A stretch of 15,603 nucleotides of DNA from Burkholderiales bacterium (GCA_014378085.1 JACMOJ010000451.1:1-15603), one strand, 5' to 3'; positions 7,597 to 15,549 are shown, counted from the stretch's first letter. Program-made: numbers and translations. The notes: generated by a model not told the origin, from the sequence alone.

Positions 7597-8199
7597 TTAA
7601 GCTCCTTTGGCGTCAGCATCGATGACAATGGTGTTGTCACCTTCAAAGCGATACGCAGTGATTTCCAGATTTTTAGGCGCTGGCATTCCCTTAAAAACGC
7701 GTCCCGCCATATCAAACTTCGACTGATGGCATGGGCAGAAGAAACCACCCGGCCAATCGGCTCCCAAGTCGGCTGGTGCAATTTCCTTACGATAGGTCGG
7801 CGAGCAGCCTAAGTGGGTGCAGACGCCTTTGACAACAAATATCTCCGGTTTGGTTGAACGCAACGCGTTTTTTGCGCTGGCCGGCTGTTTCGAACCTTCC
7901 GAGTTAGGGTCCGCTAGCAGGGCGTCGTTTTTTGCCAATTGGGCGACCATTTCAGGCGTTCGCTTAATCACCCAATGCGGCGCGCCACGATATTCCACCG
8001 TCAACTGCTGACCCGGCTCGAGCTTGTCGATTGGCACTGGTACCGGGCCGCCCGCAGCTTTTGCGCGCTCCGACGGGAACATACTGCCGACAAACGGGAC
8101 GGCGATGGCCACGCCGGCAACCGCGCCAAGCGTGGTTCCGCCGATGACCAGCATCCGACGTTTTTTGGGATCTACTTCATTCAGTTCGATGGCGCTCAT
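7597..8199 (-). CDS. petA: Rieske iron-sulfur subunit of the bc1 complex
   Basis: The Rieske protein carries the 2Fe-2S cluster that takes one electron from quinol and passes it to cytochrome c1. The 200-residue protein begins with a short cytoplasmic part and a twin-arginine-like KKRRMLVIGG, followed by a single membrane anchor (about residues 18-40). This fits Tat export with an uncleaved anchor. The cluster ligands are in CTHLGC (127-132) and CPCHQSKFD (155-163). It is the first gene of petABC, so the operon promoter should lie in the divergent region to its right. ATG 8199 lacks a strong ribosome site, but no better start exists. Confidence 0.96.
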   Translation of the reverse strand: MSAIELNEVDPKKRRMLVIGGTTLGAVAGVAIAVPFVGSMFPSERAKAAGGPVPVPIDKLEPGQQLTVEYRGAPHWVIKRTPEMVAQLAKNDALLADPNSEGSKQPASAKNALRSTKPEIFVVKGVCTHLGCSPTYRKEIAPADLGADWPGGFFCPCHQSKFDMAGRVFKGMPAPKNLEITAYRFEGDNTIVIDADAKGA

Positions 8200-8563
8200 T
8201 TGGGCTTAACTATCTAGGCTATGAAGGGAGGATAAAACTTGTCTAGCGCGCTGAAACATCGCAACTCAGCGTATGGGGCAAGCGGGATTAGGCTAGAACT
8301 CAGTATTTTAGTCTATTGGGAGGGGCGACTTAAACCCCCTACCCGTCGCTAGACAGTGCTTTTGAGGAAAAACTCCCTGTTTTTATTGGCTTTTTTGTAT
8401 GTTATCTTTTTCACTCTGGCGGCTTTGACCGCTATTTGAATTCTTAAAAGCTGCGAAATACCGTGCTTTTAGGCGGCTAATTGCCCCCCGGTAGAGTCAA
8501 GATCAGATGATTATTGGCTTGCAGCGGCGCAACCACAGAAAAAGCAAAAAATCGGGGACTAGG
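8200..8563. other. Divergent control region between petA and mscL
   Basis: No convincing gene lies in these 364 bases. The region must hold the promoters for petABC (minus) and mscL (plus). A candidate minus-strand -10 box TAAAAT sits at 8310-8305, about 106 bases before petA, but its -35 partner is poor. A strong inverted-repeat structure lies beside it at 8311-8354. The part nearer mscL (about 8360-8415) is T-rich on the plus strand. Just before mscL, the in-frame ATG at 8507 would add 19 residues unlike the family, so I leave that stretch as leader. Confidence 0.6.
8311..8354. repeat. Compound inverted repeat in the pet/mscL control region
   Basis: Outer arms GTCTA (8311-8315) and TAGAC (8350-8354) enclose an inner stem GGGAGGGG (8318-8325) against CCCCT-A-CCC (8336-8344, one bulged A). 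In addition GCGAC (8325-8329) in the apical loop is complementary to GTCGC (8345-8349) in the outer loop, allowing an alternative fold. It lies directly beside the candidate petABC -10 box, so it could be an operator or a structured leader. Confidence 0.5.
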
Positions 8564-8986
8564 ATGGGAATGATGCAGGAATTCAAGGAATTCGCCGTTA
8601 AGGGGAATGTGATCGATCTCGCCGTCGGCGTGATTATCGGCGCGGCATTTGGCAAGATTGTCGGGTCGGTGGTCGATGATTTGATCATGCCGCTGCTGGG
8701 GAAAGCGCTTGGCAACATCAACTTTTCGGATATGTTTATTGCCCTTAAAGATATTCCGCCGGGCACCGCCATGACCTTGGAAGCGGTGAAGAAGGCCGGT
8801 GTGCCGGTGTTCGCCTACGGCAATTTCATGACGATCTGTCTTAACTTCGCCATCTTAGCCTTCATCATCTTTCTAATGGTTAAGCAGATCAATCGACTGA
8901 AAGCCGAAGCGCCTGTAGCGGCGCCACCGCCGACACCGGAAGATGTAATGCTGCTGCGGGAAATTCGCGATTCCTTAAAGCGGTAA
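8564..8986 (+). CDS. mscL: Large-conductance mechanosensitive channel
   Basis: MscL is a homopentameric inner-membrane channel that opens under membrane tension and releases solutes on hypo-osmotic shock. From ATG 8564 the protein has 140 residues, beginning [22 protein letters not shown], which aligns without gaps to the E. coli start MSIIKEFREFAMRGN; this decided the start over 8507, 8570 and 8573. A GGGGACTAGG stretch precedes it. Two membrane helices are visible (about residues 17-45 and 76-102), joined by a periplasmic loop. A proline-rich linker leads to the cytoplasmic C-terminal helix ([14 protein letters not shown]). It is divergent from petABC and is followed after 143 bases by the DegS-like protease on the same strand. 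Confidence 0.95.
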   Translation: MGMMQEFKEFAVKGNVIDLAVGVIIGAAFGKIVGSVVDDLIMPLLGKALGNINFSDMFIALKDIPPGTAMTLEAVKKAGVPVFAYGNFMTICLNFAILAFIIFLMVKQINRLKAEAPVAAPPPTPEDVMLLREIRDSLKR

Positions 8987-9052
8987 CTCGCGCGCGCCAG
9001 CCCCTAATGCGCGGCCCGTGCGGCTGGGCTCGCCAGAATTCTGTAATCGGCC

Positions 9053-9077
9053 CACCTAAATTAAGTTAAGCTAGGTG
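9053..9077. repeat. Inverted repeat upstream of the DegS-like gene
   Basis: Arms CACCTA (9053-9058) and TAGGTG (9072-9077) surround an inner TTAA-G-TTAA palindrome. It is AT-rich, about 50 bases before the protease start, in a likely promoter region; a regulator-binding site is possible but unproven. Confidence 0.4.
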
Positions 9078-9080
9078 TCA

Positions 9081-9096
9081 CGGATCAATAGATCCG
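9081..9096. repeat. Second inverted repeat upstream of the DegS-like gene
   Basis: Perfect 6-base arms CGGATC and GATCCG around a 4-base AATA loop, four bases after the preceding dyad and 34 bases before the start codon. It could form a hairpin in the leader or be an operator. Confidence 0.4.
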
Positions 9097-9129
9097 ACTC
9101 ATCTTTAAGTTGCAATTCTAGGGCTTCTC

Positions 9130-10314
9130 ATGCGCCGCCTTTGGTTAGTCTTTGCTGAATTCGTGACCGTCACATTAGCGGTTGTATTTGTCGTCACGCT
9201 GGTACGCCCAGACTGGAATCCTTGGCGGAAAAACATTGTCGAGATCCGTCAAGACGGAGCGCCGACCAATTTTATCGGCGTGGGTGGCGCGGTCGGACGG
9301 CTTTCCTACGCAGAGGCGGCCGCGCGCGCGAAAGTATCCGTCGTCAACGTTTCGACCTCTCGCGCCAGCGCCTTGCCAAAGGGGCATCCGCTAGCGGGCG
9401 ACCCGCTGTTCCGCCGGTTCTTTGGTGTGCCGGATGACGGCGATGGGTCTGGTGAGGCAACCGAAACGTCAAGCCTAGGCTCTGGCGTGATTGTGAACGC
9501 CGACGAGACAGGTGGATACGTCCTCACTAACGACCACGTGGTAGTTAACGCCAAGGAAATTCAGCTCTCGTTCGGCGATGGCAGAGTACTGCCCGCCAAG
9601 CTGGTCGGTACCGACCCTGATACTGACTTGGCGGTTCTACGTGTCGATGGCAAGGGCCTAAAACCCGTTACGTTCGGCCAATCCGACAAAGCGCAAGTTG
9701 GCGACGTGGTGTTGGCCATCGGCGATCCATTCGGCGTCGGCCAAACCGTCACGATGGGCATCATTAGCGCACTTGGACGCAACCGGCTGGGTGTTAATCG
9801 TTATGAAAACTTCATCCAAACTGACGCCGCAATTAATCCTGGCAACTCGGGCGGGGCGCTAGTCGATATCAACGGCAATCTGCTCGGCATCAATAGTGTG
9901 ATTTATTCGCGCACCGGTGGCTCGCTTGGCATCGGCTTTGCCATTCCGGTATCGATGGCAAAGGATGTGATGGAACAAATCATTCGAGACGGTTCAGTGA
10001 CGCGCGGCTTCATTGGAATTTCCCCGCAGGACGTGACACCAGAACTTGCCGAGTCGCTCAAACTTGGAGCGGCGCGCGGCTCCGTCGTTTCATCGGTGAG
10101 TCGTGGCAGCCCGGCGGACAAGGGCGGTTTGAAGACGGGCGACGTGATTGTAAATATCGACGGCAAACCCATTCAGGATAGCGTCGCCGCGATGGCAGCG
10201 ATTGCCGCACTCAAACCTGGAAAATCGGCTGCGTTCGGCGTAATGCGAAACCAAAAAGAAGTTACGCTCAACGTTGAAATTGGTAAGCGACCCCGACCAC
10301 AGCGGACGCGGTAG
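9130..10314 (+). CDS. DegS/HtrA-family membrane-anchored serine protease, one PDZ domain
   Basis: A periplasmic trypsin-like protease of the HtrA family. The 394-residue protein starts with an uncleaved-looking membrane anchor (about residues 8-26). The protease domain has the catalytic triad His136 (TNDHVV), Asp166 (DPDTDLAVL) and Ser240 (NPGNSGGAL). A single C-terminal PDZ domain follows (about 295-385, with GFIGISPQDVTPEL and GLKTGDVIVNIDGKPI). One PDZ plus an anchor is the DegS arrangement, in contrast to DegP/DegQ, which have two. DegS senses misfolded outer-membrane proteins and cleaves RseA in E. coli; whether this protein does so is not shown here, since no rseA or rpoE lies nearby. 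ATG 9130 is preceded by GGGCTTCTC, a weak ribosome site. The gene converges on the SulP gene with a 34-base gap. Confidence 0.92.
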   Translation: MRRLWLVFAEFVTVTLAVVFVVTLVRPDWNPWRKNIVEIRQDGAPTNFIGVGGAVGRLSYAEAAARAKVSVVNVSTSRASALPKGHPLAGDPLFRRFFGVPDDGDGSGEATETSSLGSGVIVNADETGGYVLTNDHVVVNAKEIQLSFGDGRVLPAKLVGTDPDTDLAVLRVDGKGLKPVTFGQSDKAQVGDVVLAIGDPFGVGQTVTMGIISALGRNRLGVNRYENFIQTDAAINPGNSGGALVDINGNLLGINSVIYSRTGGSLGIGFAIPVSMAKDVMEQIIRDGSVTRGFIGISPQDVTPELAESLKLGAARGSVVSSVSRGSPADKGGLKTGDVIVNIDGKPIQDSVAAMAAIAALKPGKSAAFGVMRNQKEVTLNVEIGKRPRPQRTR

Positions 10315-10348
10315 CGGCGCGGTTGTACCTTCAGCCTTCAACCTTCGG

Positions 10349-12079
10349 CTAGACCGATTGCTGAGCACTCGTCAGCGCGAGCGCGAGGGATGGAACAATA
10401 TTGTTTGCCCCCAACACGTCCGCAAATTGAGAGCGCCGAATAAGCGACAGCGGTTGCTCATTCAAGCCAGCCAATATCAACCGCCCGCCTTGCCTGACAG
10501 CGAGATGGTGGAGACTTTCCAGCGCATCGAGTCCTGTTGTGTCGAGATTAATGACTTGGTGCATTTCGAGAATCAAAACGTCCGGCAGCTTTCGTTGCGG
10601 GTCGAGCAGTTGTTCGAGCTTGGTCACACTGCCAAAAAACAGCGAGCCAAATAAGGCGTATGCGCCGATTCGTTTGCCATCGGCGCTTAGCGACGCGTCT
10701 GCGGGCAACACAATTTCCTCAAGTTTGGTGAGCGATGAAATACGATAGATGAAGAATAGGCTGGACATCACCAGCCCCACCTCTACCGCCACCACAATAT
10801 CAAACACCACCGTGAGCAAGAATGTGGCAAGCAACGTCGCGCGATAAAACATCGAATACTGCGCAAGCTCGCGAAACGCCCGCCACTCGCCCATCGAGTA
10901 CGCCACCCAGAGCAGGATCGCGGCCAGCGCCGCCAGCGGAATGTGGCTCGCGGCGGGCGCCGCCACCAGCACAATCACCAACAGCACCAACGCATGGATG
11001 ATGCCAGCCACCGGCGTGCGTGCGCCTGAGCGCACGTTTGTCACCGTTCGCGCAATCGTGCCGGTAGCGGCAATACCGCCAAACCAAGGAACCACAAAAT
11101 TAGCCACCCCCTGCGCCATCAATTCTTGATTCGGATCGTGCCGATCTTGAATCATGCCATCGGCCAGGCGGGCGCAAAGCAAAGACTCAATGGCGCAGAG
11201 CAGCGCAATCGCAATACTTGGAGCGACAAGGTTCTGCGCCGTCTGCCAATCAAACACGGGAAACGCGGGCATCGGCAGGCCGCTTGGTAGCTCACCAAAC
11301 TTGCTGCCGATGGTTTCTACCGGTAGGTGAAACACGGCAACGAGAATCGACCACACCACCAACACGATGAGCGTAGACGGCAATTTTGCGGTGATACGTT
11401 TGAAGCGCGAGGCGTTCTCTTTGTAGCCGACTGGCCACATCACAATCAGCAGAAGTGACGAAAGCCCAATCGCCACTGCGTACCAATTAACCGTGCTGAT
11501 TGCGTCAGTGATTGCGGAAATTTGCGAGAAAAAATTAGACGGCACCTTTTCCATCGTCAAGCCAAGCAAGTCCTTGACCTGCGATACACCAATGATGACG
11601 GCGATGCCGGCCGTGAAGCCGGTGATGATGGAGACCGGAATGTAGCGAACCAAATTGCCGAGTTTGAAGGCACCCATTGCAAACAACAGCACACCCGCCA
11701 TCATGGTCGTGATCAATAAATTCGCGACGCCATATTTTTCAACGATGGTGTACAACAGCGCGACAAACGCGCCGGCTGGCCCACCGATCTGCACCCGTGA
11801 GCCGCCAAGCGCGGAGATGAGAAATCCCGCAATGATTGCCGTGACGAGCCCCTGATCGGGGCGCACGCCGGAGGCAATGCCAAAAGCCAACGCGAGTGGC
11901 AAAGCGACGACTCCAACTGTTAAACCAGCCGCCAAATCTTTGGCGAAGTCGTCCCGCGAATAACTTCGCAGATGCGCCATGATGCGCGGGCGAAAAACGA
12001 AACCGATATTTGCCACGTTTAACCAGGTTAGTCGGCGGTGGGGTGCGAGCAGCTGTTGCGAGTGTTGCGCCTTTTGCAA
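10349..12079 (-). CDS. SulP-family anion transporter with STAS domain
   Basis: An inner-membrane carrier of the SulP (SLC26) family, which moves sulfate, bicarbonate or other anions; the substrate cannot be read from sequence. The membrane domain has 10 or more hydrophobic segments and the family blocks AGLTVGVVALPLALAFGIA, GGSRVQIGGPAGAF and FVVPWFGGIAATGTIARTV. A C-terminal STAS domain (roughly the last 115 residues) contains LILEMHQVINLDTTGLDALESL. The start is uncertain. TTG 12079 has an AGGGTGAGA ribosome-site-like stretch but adds about 20 residues unlike the family. GTG 12016 (555 residues) or ATG 11980 (543 residues) are alternatives; the FRPRIMAHLRSYSRDDF block resembles the normal family N-terminus, which disfavours 11980. 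It lies 55 bases downstream of dacB on the same strand. Confidence 0.9.
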   Translation of the reverse strand: MQKAQHSQQLLAPHRRLTWLNVANIGFVFRPRIMAHLRSYSRDDFAKDLAAGLTVGVVALPLALAFGIASGVRPDQGLVTAIIAGFLISALGGSRVQIGGPAGAFVALLYTIVEKYGVANLLITTMMAGVLLFAMGAFKLGNLVRYIPVSIITGFTAGIAVIIGVSQVKDLLGLTMEKVPSNFFSQISAITDAISTVNWYAVAIGLSSLLLIVMWPVGYKENASRFKRITAKLPSTLIVLVVWSILVAVFHLPVETIGSKFGELPSGLPMPAFPVFDWQTAQNLVAPSIAIALLCAIESLLCARLADGMIQDRHDPNQELMAQGVANFVVPWFGGIAATGTIARTVTNVRSGARTPVAGIIHALVLLVIVLVAAPAASHIPLAALAAILLWVAYSMGEWRAFRELAQYSMFYRATLLATFLLTVVFDIVVAVEVGLVMSSLFFIYRISSLTKLEEIVLPADASLSADGKRIGAYALFGSLFFGSVTKLEQLLDPQRKLPDVLILEMHQVINLDTTGLDALESLHHLAVRQGGRLILAGLNEQPLSLIRRSQFADVLGANNIVPSLALALTSAQQSV

Positions 12080-12134
12080 CTCTCACCCTATTATTCCCCA
12101 ATCACAGGCTGACTGGTAATTGCGGGCTATCTCG

Positions 12135-13676
12135 CTACGGTGTATACGAAGATAGCGGAAGCGCAGGCGGCAGCTGTGGCCCTACGACGAGCGGAAGTCG
12201 GGCGTAGATCCATTGCAACAAAAGATCTTGCGCCGACTGCGTCAGGATTGCATTCGGGTGGTTCACCAGCATCACCAGCGAGTAACGCTTGCCATCATTG
12301 GCCAGCATATAACCCGCAATCGCGCGGACATCGTTTAACGTGCCACTTTTGAGGTGCGCGGTGCCTGCCACCACATCGCTGCGGGCACGACGACGGAACG
12401 TGCCATCTAACCCAATGAGCGACATCGATGAAATGAACTCTGGCATCACCGTCGATTTGAACGCCTCATCGAGCAGTCGCGAAAGTGAACTAGCCGAGAT
12501 ACGCTCAATGCGCGACAGACCCGATCCGTTTTCCATCACCAGCTCGGGCGCGTTGATCCCCTTGCGCGCCAGCCATCCCTTGACAATATCGGCCGAGCGC
12601 GCGGCTGTTGCGGGTTGTTTGTCGATTTCTGCGGAGATGGTCAAAAACAGCTGGCGCGCCATCACGTTATTGGAGAACTTATTAATATCGCGCACCATTT
12701 CGCTCAATGGTGCCGACTCGGTAGACGCGATCACTTTGGCACCAGCAGGTGTTGGCGCAAGCCTCACAGCGCCGTTCCAAACGCCCCCCATATCACGCCA
12801 CAGATTGGCAAACACGCCGCCGACAAACCGCGCATGGTCGAGCAGCGAAACATTCCACGTTCCCTCACCACAACTGCGTGGATAGTTGCCGGAAAACGTA
12901 ACACGAATATCAATTACCGATGCCTGTTGCACGTCGAGCTTGATACGTTCACGCCAATCACCGCAGGGCCCATCAATCAAACGGGCGCGGTTAATGATGG
13001 CTAGCTGCGCAGGTTTCACGTCCGACGAAATTGCAACACTTTTTTCATCGATTGACGGCGCGAATTGAAATCGAATGGTTTTGAAGTTCACCAGCAGCGC
13101 GTCCGGGCCGACGTTGTAGGCGCGAAGGGTTTCGCCATCAAACTTTGCCGGGTCGGCGTCCACCGCACCAAAGAATGATTTATCAAGTACCAAATCGCCC
13201 TCAATGCTACGCAACCCGCGTTCACGTAGGTGTTTCAACAGCAGCCAAAGCCGCTCGACGGTGAGCTTCGGATCGCCGCTGCCGCGCAAAATTAGGTCGC
13301 CGCGTAGTGTGCCGCCACCCAACGTGCCGCCACGCAAGGCGTCTGGTGCGCCTGAAATCAATACATCCGTCTTCCATGTGTAGGTCGGCCCAAGTAGCTC
13401 CAGCCCGGCGTATGTGGTCACGAGCTTCATGACAGAGGCGGGGTTCATCGCCCGGTCAATATTCTGCGCGAGAAGCACCTCGCCCGCGCCAACTTCTTTG
13501 ACGAGGACGGCAACACTATCGGGTGCCACTTGTGCGCGCGTGAAGGCCTCGGCCACAGACGCGGGCAACAATAACGAGGGTGCTGCTTTAATCGTTACAG
13601 ACTGCGCGTTTGCAAACATCGTCCCAAACATCGCGGCCACACCGAGCGTCACACGCAACACGCAGTTCAATTTCAC
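12135..13676 (-). CDS. dacB: D-alanyl-D-alanine carboxypeptidase/endopeptidase (PBP4 type)
   Basis: A periplasmic low-molecular-weight penicillin-binding protein of peptidase family S13 that trims or cleaves cross-links in peptidoglycan. The 513-residue precursor has a signal peptide ending near ANAQS (about residue 25). The three active-site motifs are visible: SVMK (81-84, catalytic Ser and Lys), SNN (335-337) and KSG (443-445). The long insert between the first two motifs is the extra domain typical of PBP4. The start is GTG, overlapping the bioA stop in GTGA (four bases shared), so translation is coupled to bioA. It ends 55 bases before the SulP gene. Confidence 0.94.
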   Translation of the reverse strand: MKLNCVLRVTLGVAAMFGTMFANAQSVTIKAAPSLLLPASVAEAFTRAQVAPDSVAVLVKEVGAGEVLLAQNIDRAMNPASVMKLVTTYAGLELLGPTYTWKTDVLISGAPDALRGGTLGGGTLRGDLILRGSGDPKLTVERLWLLLKHLRERGLRSIEGDLVLDKSFFGAVDADPAKFDGETLRAYNVGPDALLVNFKTIRFQFAPSIDEKSVAISSDVKPAQLAIINRARLIDGPCGDWRERIKLDVQQASVIDIRVTFSGNYPRSCGEGTWNVSLLDHARFVGGVFANLWRDMGGVWNGAVRLAPTPAGAKVIASTESAPLSEMVRDINKFSNNVMARQLFLTISAEIDKQPATAARSADIVKGWLARKGINAPELVMENGSGLSRIERISASSLSRLLDEAFKSTVMPEFISSMSLIGLDGTFRRRARSDVVAGTAHLKSGTLNDVRAIAGYMLANDGKRYSLVMLVNHPNAILTQSAQDLLLQWIYARLPLVVGPQLPPALPLSSYTP

Positions 13677-15028
13677 GACAAGACCTCATCAATTGCCGCC
13701 AGCGTCGCCGCGACCAGCATCACAAAAGTAGCGTCATCAATCACATAGGGTGGCATGAAATAGATAGTGTTGCCGATCGGGCGCACCAACACACCACGCG
13801 CGAGGCCGGCCGCAAACATGCGCTTGGCAAAGTCGGGAGGCGCGGCGTTTATATCAAACGCCCAAATCATCCCGAGCTGGCGGTAGTTGCTCACGCGCGG
13901 GTGTTGCCGCAGCGGGTTCATCAATTCGCCAAACCGCGCCGCTTTATCGCGGTTCGCGACAATCACGTTGTCACTGTCAAAAATATCGAGCGTCGCTAGC
14001 GCCGCACGGCAGGCCAGCGCAGAGCCAGTGTAGGAATGTGAGTGAAGAAACCCGCGTGCGGTGCTGTCGTCATAAAACGCTTGGTACACCGCATCGGTGG
14101 TCAGTACACACGAGAGCGGCAGATACCCGCCGGTGATGCCCTTCGACAGACACATGAAGTCAGCGCGCATTTTAGGGCTGGTTGATACTTGTTCCCATGC
14201 GAACATGGTGCCAGTGCGGCCAAAACCGGTCATGATTTCGTCAGCGATGAGGTGGACGTGGTACTGCGTACAGAGTTCGCGCGCGCGACGCAGATATTGC
14301 GGGTGATACATTCGCATCCCCGCTGCGCCTTGCACCAAGGGCTCAACGATGAACGCGGCGATTTCGGCATGGCGTTCACGAAGCAGTGATTCCAGTACGT
14401 CCGCCGCAACGTCAGCGCATTCGGGACAACATGCGGAGTCGGTGTTGCCCTTTTGGTCGCGCGTCGGAAACGGCACGGCCAAATTGTTATTGAGTAGCGG
14501 CGCATACGCGTCACGAAATACCGCGACGTCCGTCACACTCAGCGCACCTAAGGTCTCGCCGTGATAACTACCATCGAGCGACACAAACTTGGTCTTGCCG
14601 CCGACACCGAGATTGCGCCAATAATGAAAACTCATTTTTAGCGCAATTTCAACCGCAGAAGCGCCATCGCTAGCAAAAAATGCGTGTCCAAGCCCGATGA
14701 GTTTGCCCAGACGTTCAGCGAGCAACACAGCTGGCGCATGGGTGAATCCTGCCAACATCGCGTGTTCGAGTGTATCTAGCTGCTCCTTGATGGCGGCGTT
14801 GATGCGCGGGTTGCAGTGGCCAAACAAATTGACCCACCAGCTCGACACTGCATCCACGTATCGCTTGCCCTCGGCATCCGTCAACCAGACACCGCTACCC
14901 GAGGCGATTGGCACGAGCGGAAACTGCGGATGGTGCTTCATCTGCGTGCATGGATGCCAAACGCTCGCTAACGAACGCTCCATCAAATCAGCATTGGTGT
15001 TGGGCGGGGATTGCGTGGGCACAGACAT
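13673..15028 (-). CDS. bioA: Adenosylmethionine-8-amino-7-oxononanoate aminotransferase
   Basis: BioA is a PLP-dependent class III aminotransferase that converts 7-keto-8-aminopelargonate to 7,8-diaminopelargonate in biotin synthesis, using S-adenosylmethionine as amino donor. The 451-residue protein has the BioA-specific N-terminal HPCTQMKHH and SWWVNLFGHCNPRI. The cofactor region is ADEIMTGFGRTG (Asp263), and the PLP-binding Lys is 296 in LSKGITGG. The length and motifs fit the family fully. A small Cys-rich stretch, SACCPECADV (about residues 198-207), is uncommon to my knowledge. ATG 15028 is the start; no clear ribosome site precedes it, and a 7-base inverted repeat ends three bases upstream. 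No other bio gene is in view; instead dacB overlaps its 3' end. Confidence 0.95.
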   Translation of the reverse strand: MSVPTQSPPNTNADLMERSLASVWHPCTQMKHHPQFPLVPIASGSGVWLTDAEGKRYVDAVSSWWVNLFGHCNPRINAAIKEQLDTLEHAMLAGFTHAPAVLLAERLGKLIGLGHAFFASDGASAVEIALKMSFHYWRNLGVGGKTKFVSLDGSYHGETLGALSVTDVAVFRDAYAPLLNNNLAVPFPTRDQKGNTDSACCPECADVAADVLESLLRERHAEIAAFIVEPLVQGAAGMRMYHPQYLRRARELCTQYHVHLIADEIMTGFGRTGTMFAWEQVSTSPKMRADFMCLSKGITGGYLPLSCVLTTDAVYQAFYDDSTARGFLHSHSYTGSALACRAALATLDIFDSDNVIVANRDKAARFGELMNPLRQHPRVSNYRQLGMIWAFDINAAPPDFAKRMFAAGLARGVLVRPIGNTIYFMPPYVIDDATFVMLVAATLAAIDEVLS

Positions 15029-15031
15029 AGC

Positions 15032-15062
15032 CGAGCGAATGTATCACACCGGCCATCGCTCG
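15032..15062 (-). repeat. Inverted repeat in the bioA leader
   Basis: Perfect 7-base arms CGAGCGA and TCGCTCG with a 17-base loop; the downstream arm ends three bases before the bioA ATG. The loop contains TGTGATACAT, which resembles an extended -10 promoter element on the minus strand. It may be an operator over a bioA promoter or an RNA hairpin occluding the ribosome site. It does not match the known BirA operator (TTGTAAACC with its inverted half). Confidence 0.45.
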
Positions 15063-15089
15063 CCACCGCGAAGGGTGCGACAAACTCGT

Positions 15090-15110
15090 AAAACCCGCCA
15101 TTTGACGGGC
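15090..15110 (-). terminator. Candidate intrinsic terminator upstream of bioA
   Basis: On the minus strand CCCGTC-AAAT-GGCGGG forms a 6-pair hairpin (one G-T pair) followed by TTTT. On the plus strand the same stem has a C-A mismatch and no T-tract, so the direction is minus. It would end transcription arriving from the right, for example from the short ORF at 15145-15261, before bioA. Confidence 0.4.
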
Positions 15111-15144
15111 ATCTCCAAGCGATATCCCTTGAAAGCGCCCGCTC

Positions 15145-15261
15145 CTATTTGTGTTTCATTTTCTCACCGTTCAAATAGCCTAAATCCGCCGTCGAGAACA
15201 TCCCAATATTCGGGAACACCTGCACGATCTCCGACGGCGAAGGATGCAACCATTTGACCAT
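15145..15261 (-). CDS. Possible small protein or gene remnant (38 residues)
   Basis: An ATG-started frame of 38 codons whose product starts MVKWLHPSPSEIVQVF and ends in a basic GEKMKHK. I do not recognise it. It is preceded by an in-frame stop about 12 codons upstream and has no clear ribosome site. A terminator-like hairpin on the same strand follows 35 bases later, which mildly supports a transcript ending here. A second overlapping minus-strand frame (15253-15164) also gives a protein-like 29-residue reading, so neither is certain; this could be a decayed gene. Confidence 0.22.
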   Translation of the reverse strand: MVKWLHPSPSEIVQVFPNIGMFSTADLGYLNGEKMKHK

Positions 15262-15284
15262 CGTCGCGGTGGTTGCCGTCGCCC

Positions 15285-15301
15285 TGATTAGTACTTAATC
15301 A
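15285..15301. repeat. Near-perfect palindrome TGATTA-GTACT-TAATCA
   Basis: Six-base arms around a 5-base centre that itself contains most of AGTACT. AT-rich dyads of this size are typical of regulator-binding sites. It sits about 24 bases upstream of the short minus-strand ORF start at 15261. Confidence 0.4.
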
Positions 15302-15464
15302 ACACGATGGCTAACAACACCATTCGCGCGCGTTCTGTTTCAATCAAGTGGCTCACGGATGCGACAGTCGGAAAAAAGAGACGTACATGGCACCCTTTTC
15401 CGGTGACTGCCAAATGAATCTTCGTTTTATTGTGTTGAATAAGGAAGCTTTGATTCAGTTCAGT

Positions 15465-15480
15465 CCTAGGCCAGACTAGG
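15465..15480. repeat. Inverted repeat CCTAG-GCCAGA-CTAGG
   Basis: Five-base arms with a 6-base loop, about 70 bases upstream of the possible gene start at 15550. Short enough to occur by chance. Confidence 0.25.
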
Positions 15481-15549
15481 CGCAGATGTTGGCAAACGCA
15501 TAAAAATTTCGACGCGGCATATGTTTGATATGCGAGGAGAAAATTTTGT

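Noticed and set aside
8360..8415. T-rich stretch before mscL as a plus-strand terminator
   Set aside because: Only a 3-base stem (GAG/CTC) precedes the T-run, and no plus-strand gene ends upstream of it.
8507..8563. N-terminal extension of MscL from ATG 8507
   Set aside because: The 19 added residues are basic and unlike the family, while ATG 8564 aligns exactly with the E. coli start.
8996..9034. GC-rich inverted repeat CCAGCC/GGCTGG after mscL as a terminator
   Set aside because: The loop is about 19 bases and no T-tract follows, so an intrinsic terminator is not supported.
12342..12350. KSG instead of KTG in the DacB active site as a possible defect
   Set aside because: KSG is a known active variant of the third penicillin-binding motif and the other two motifs are intact.
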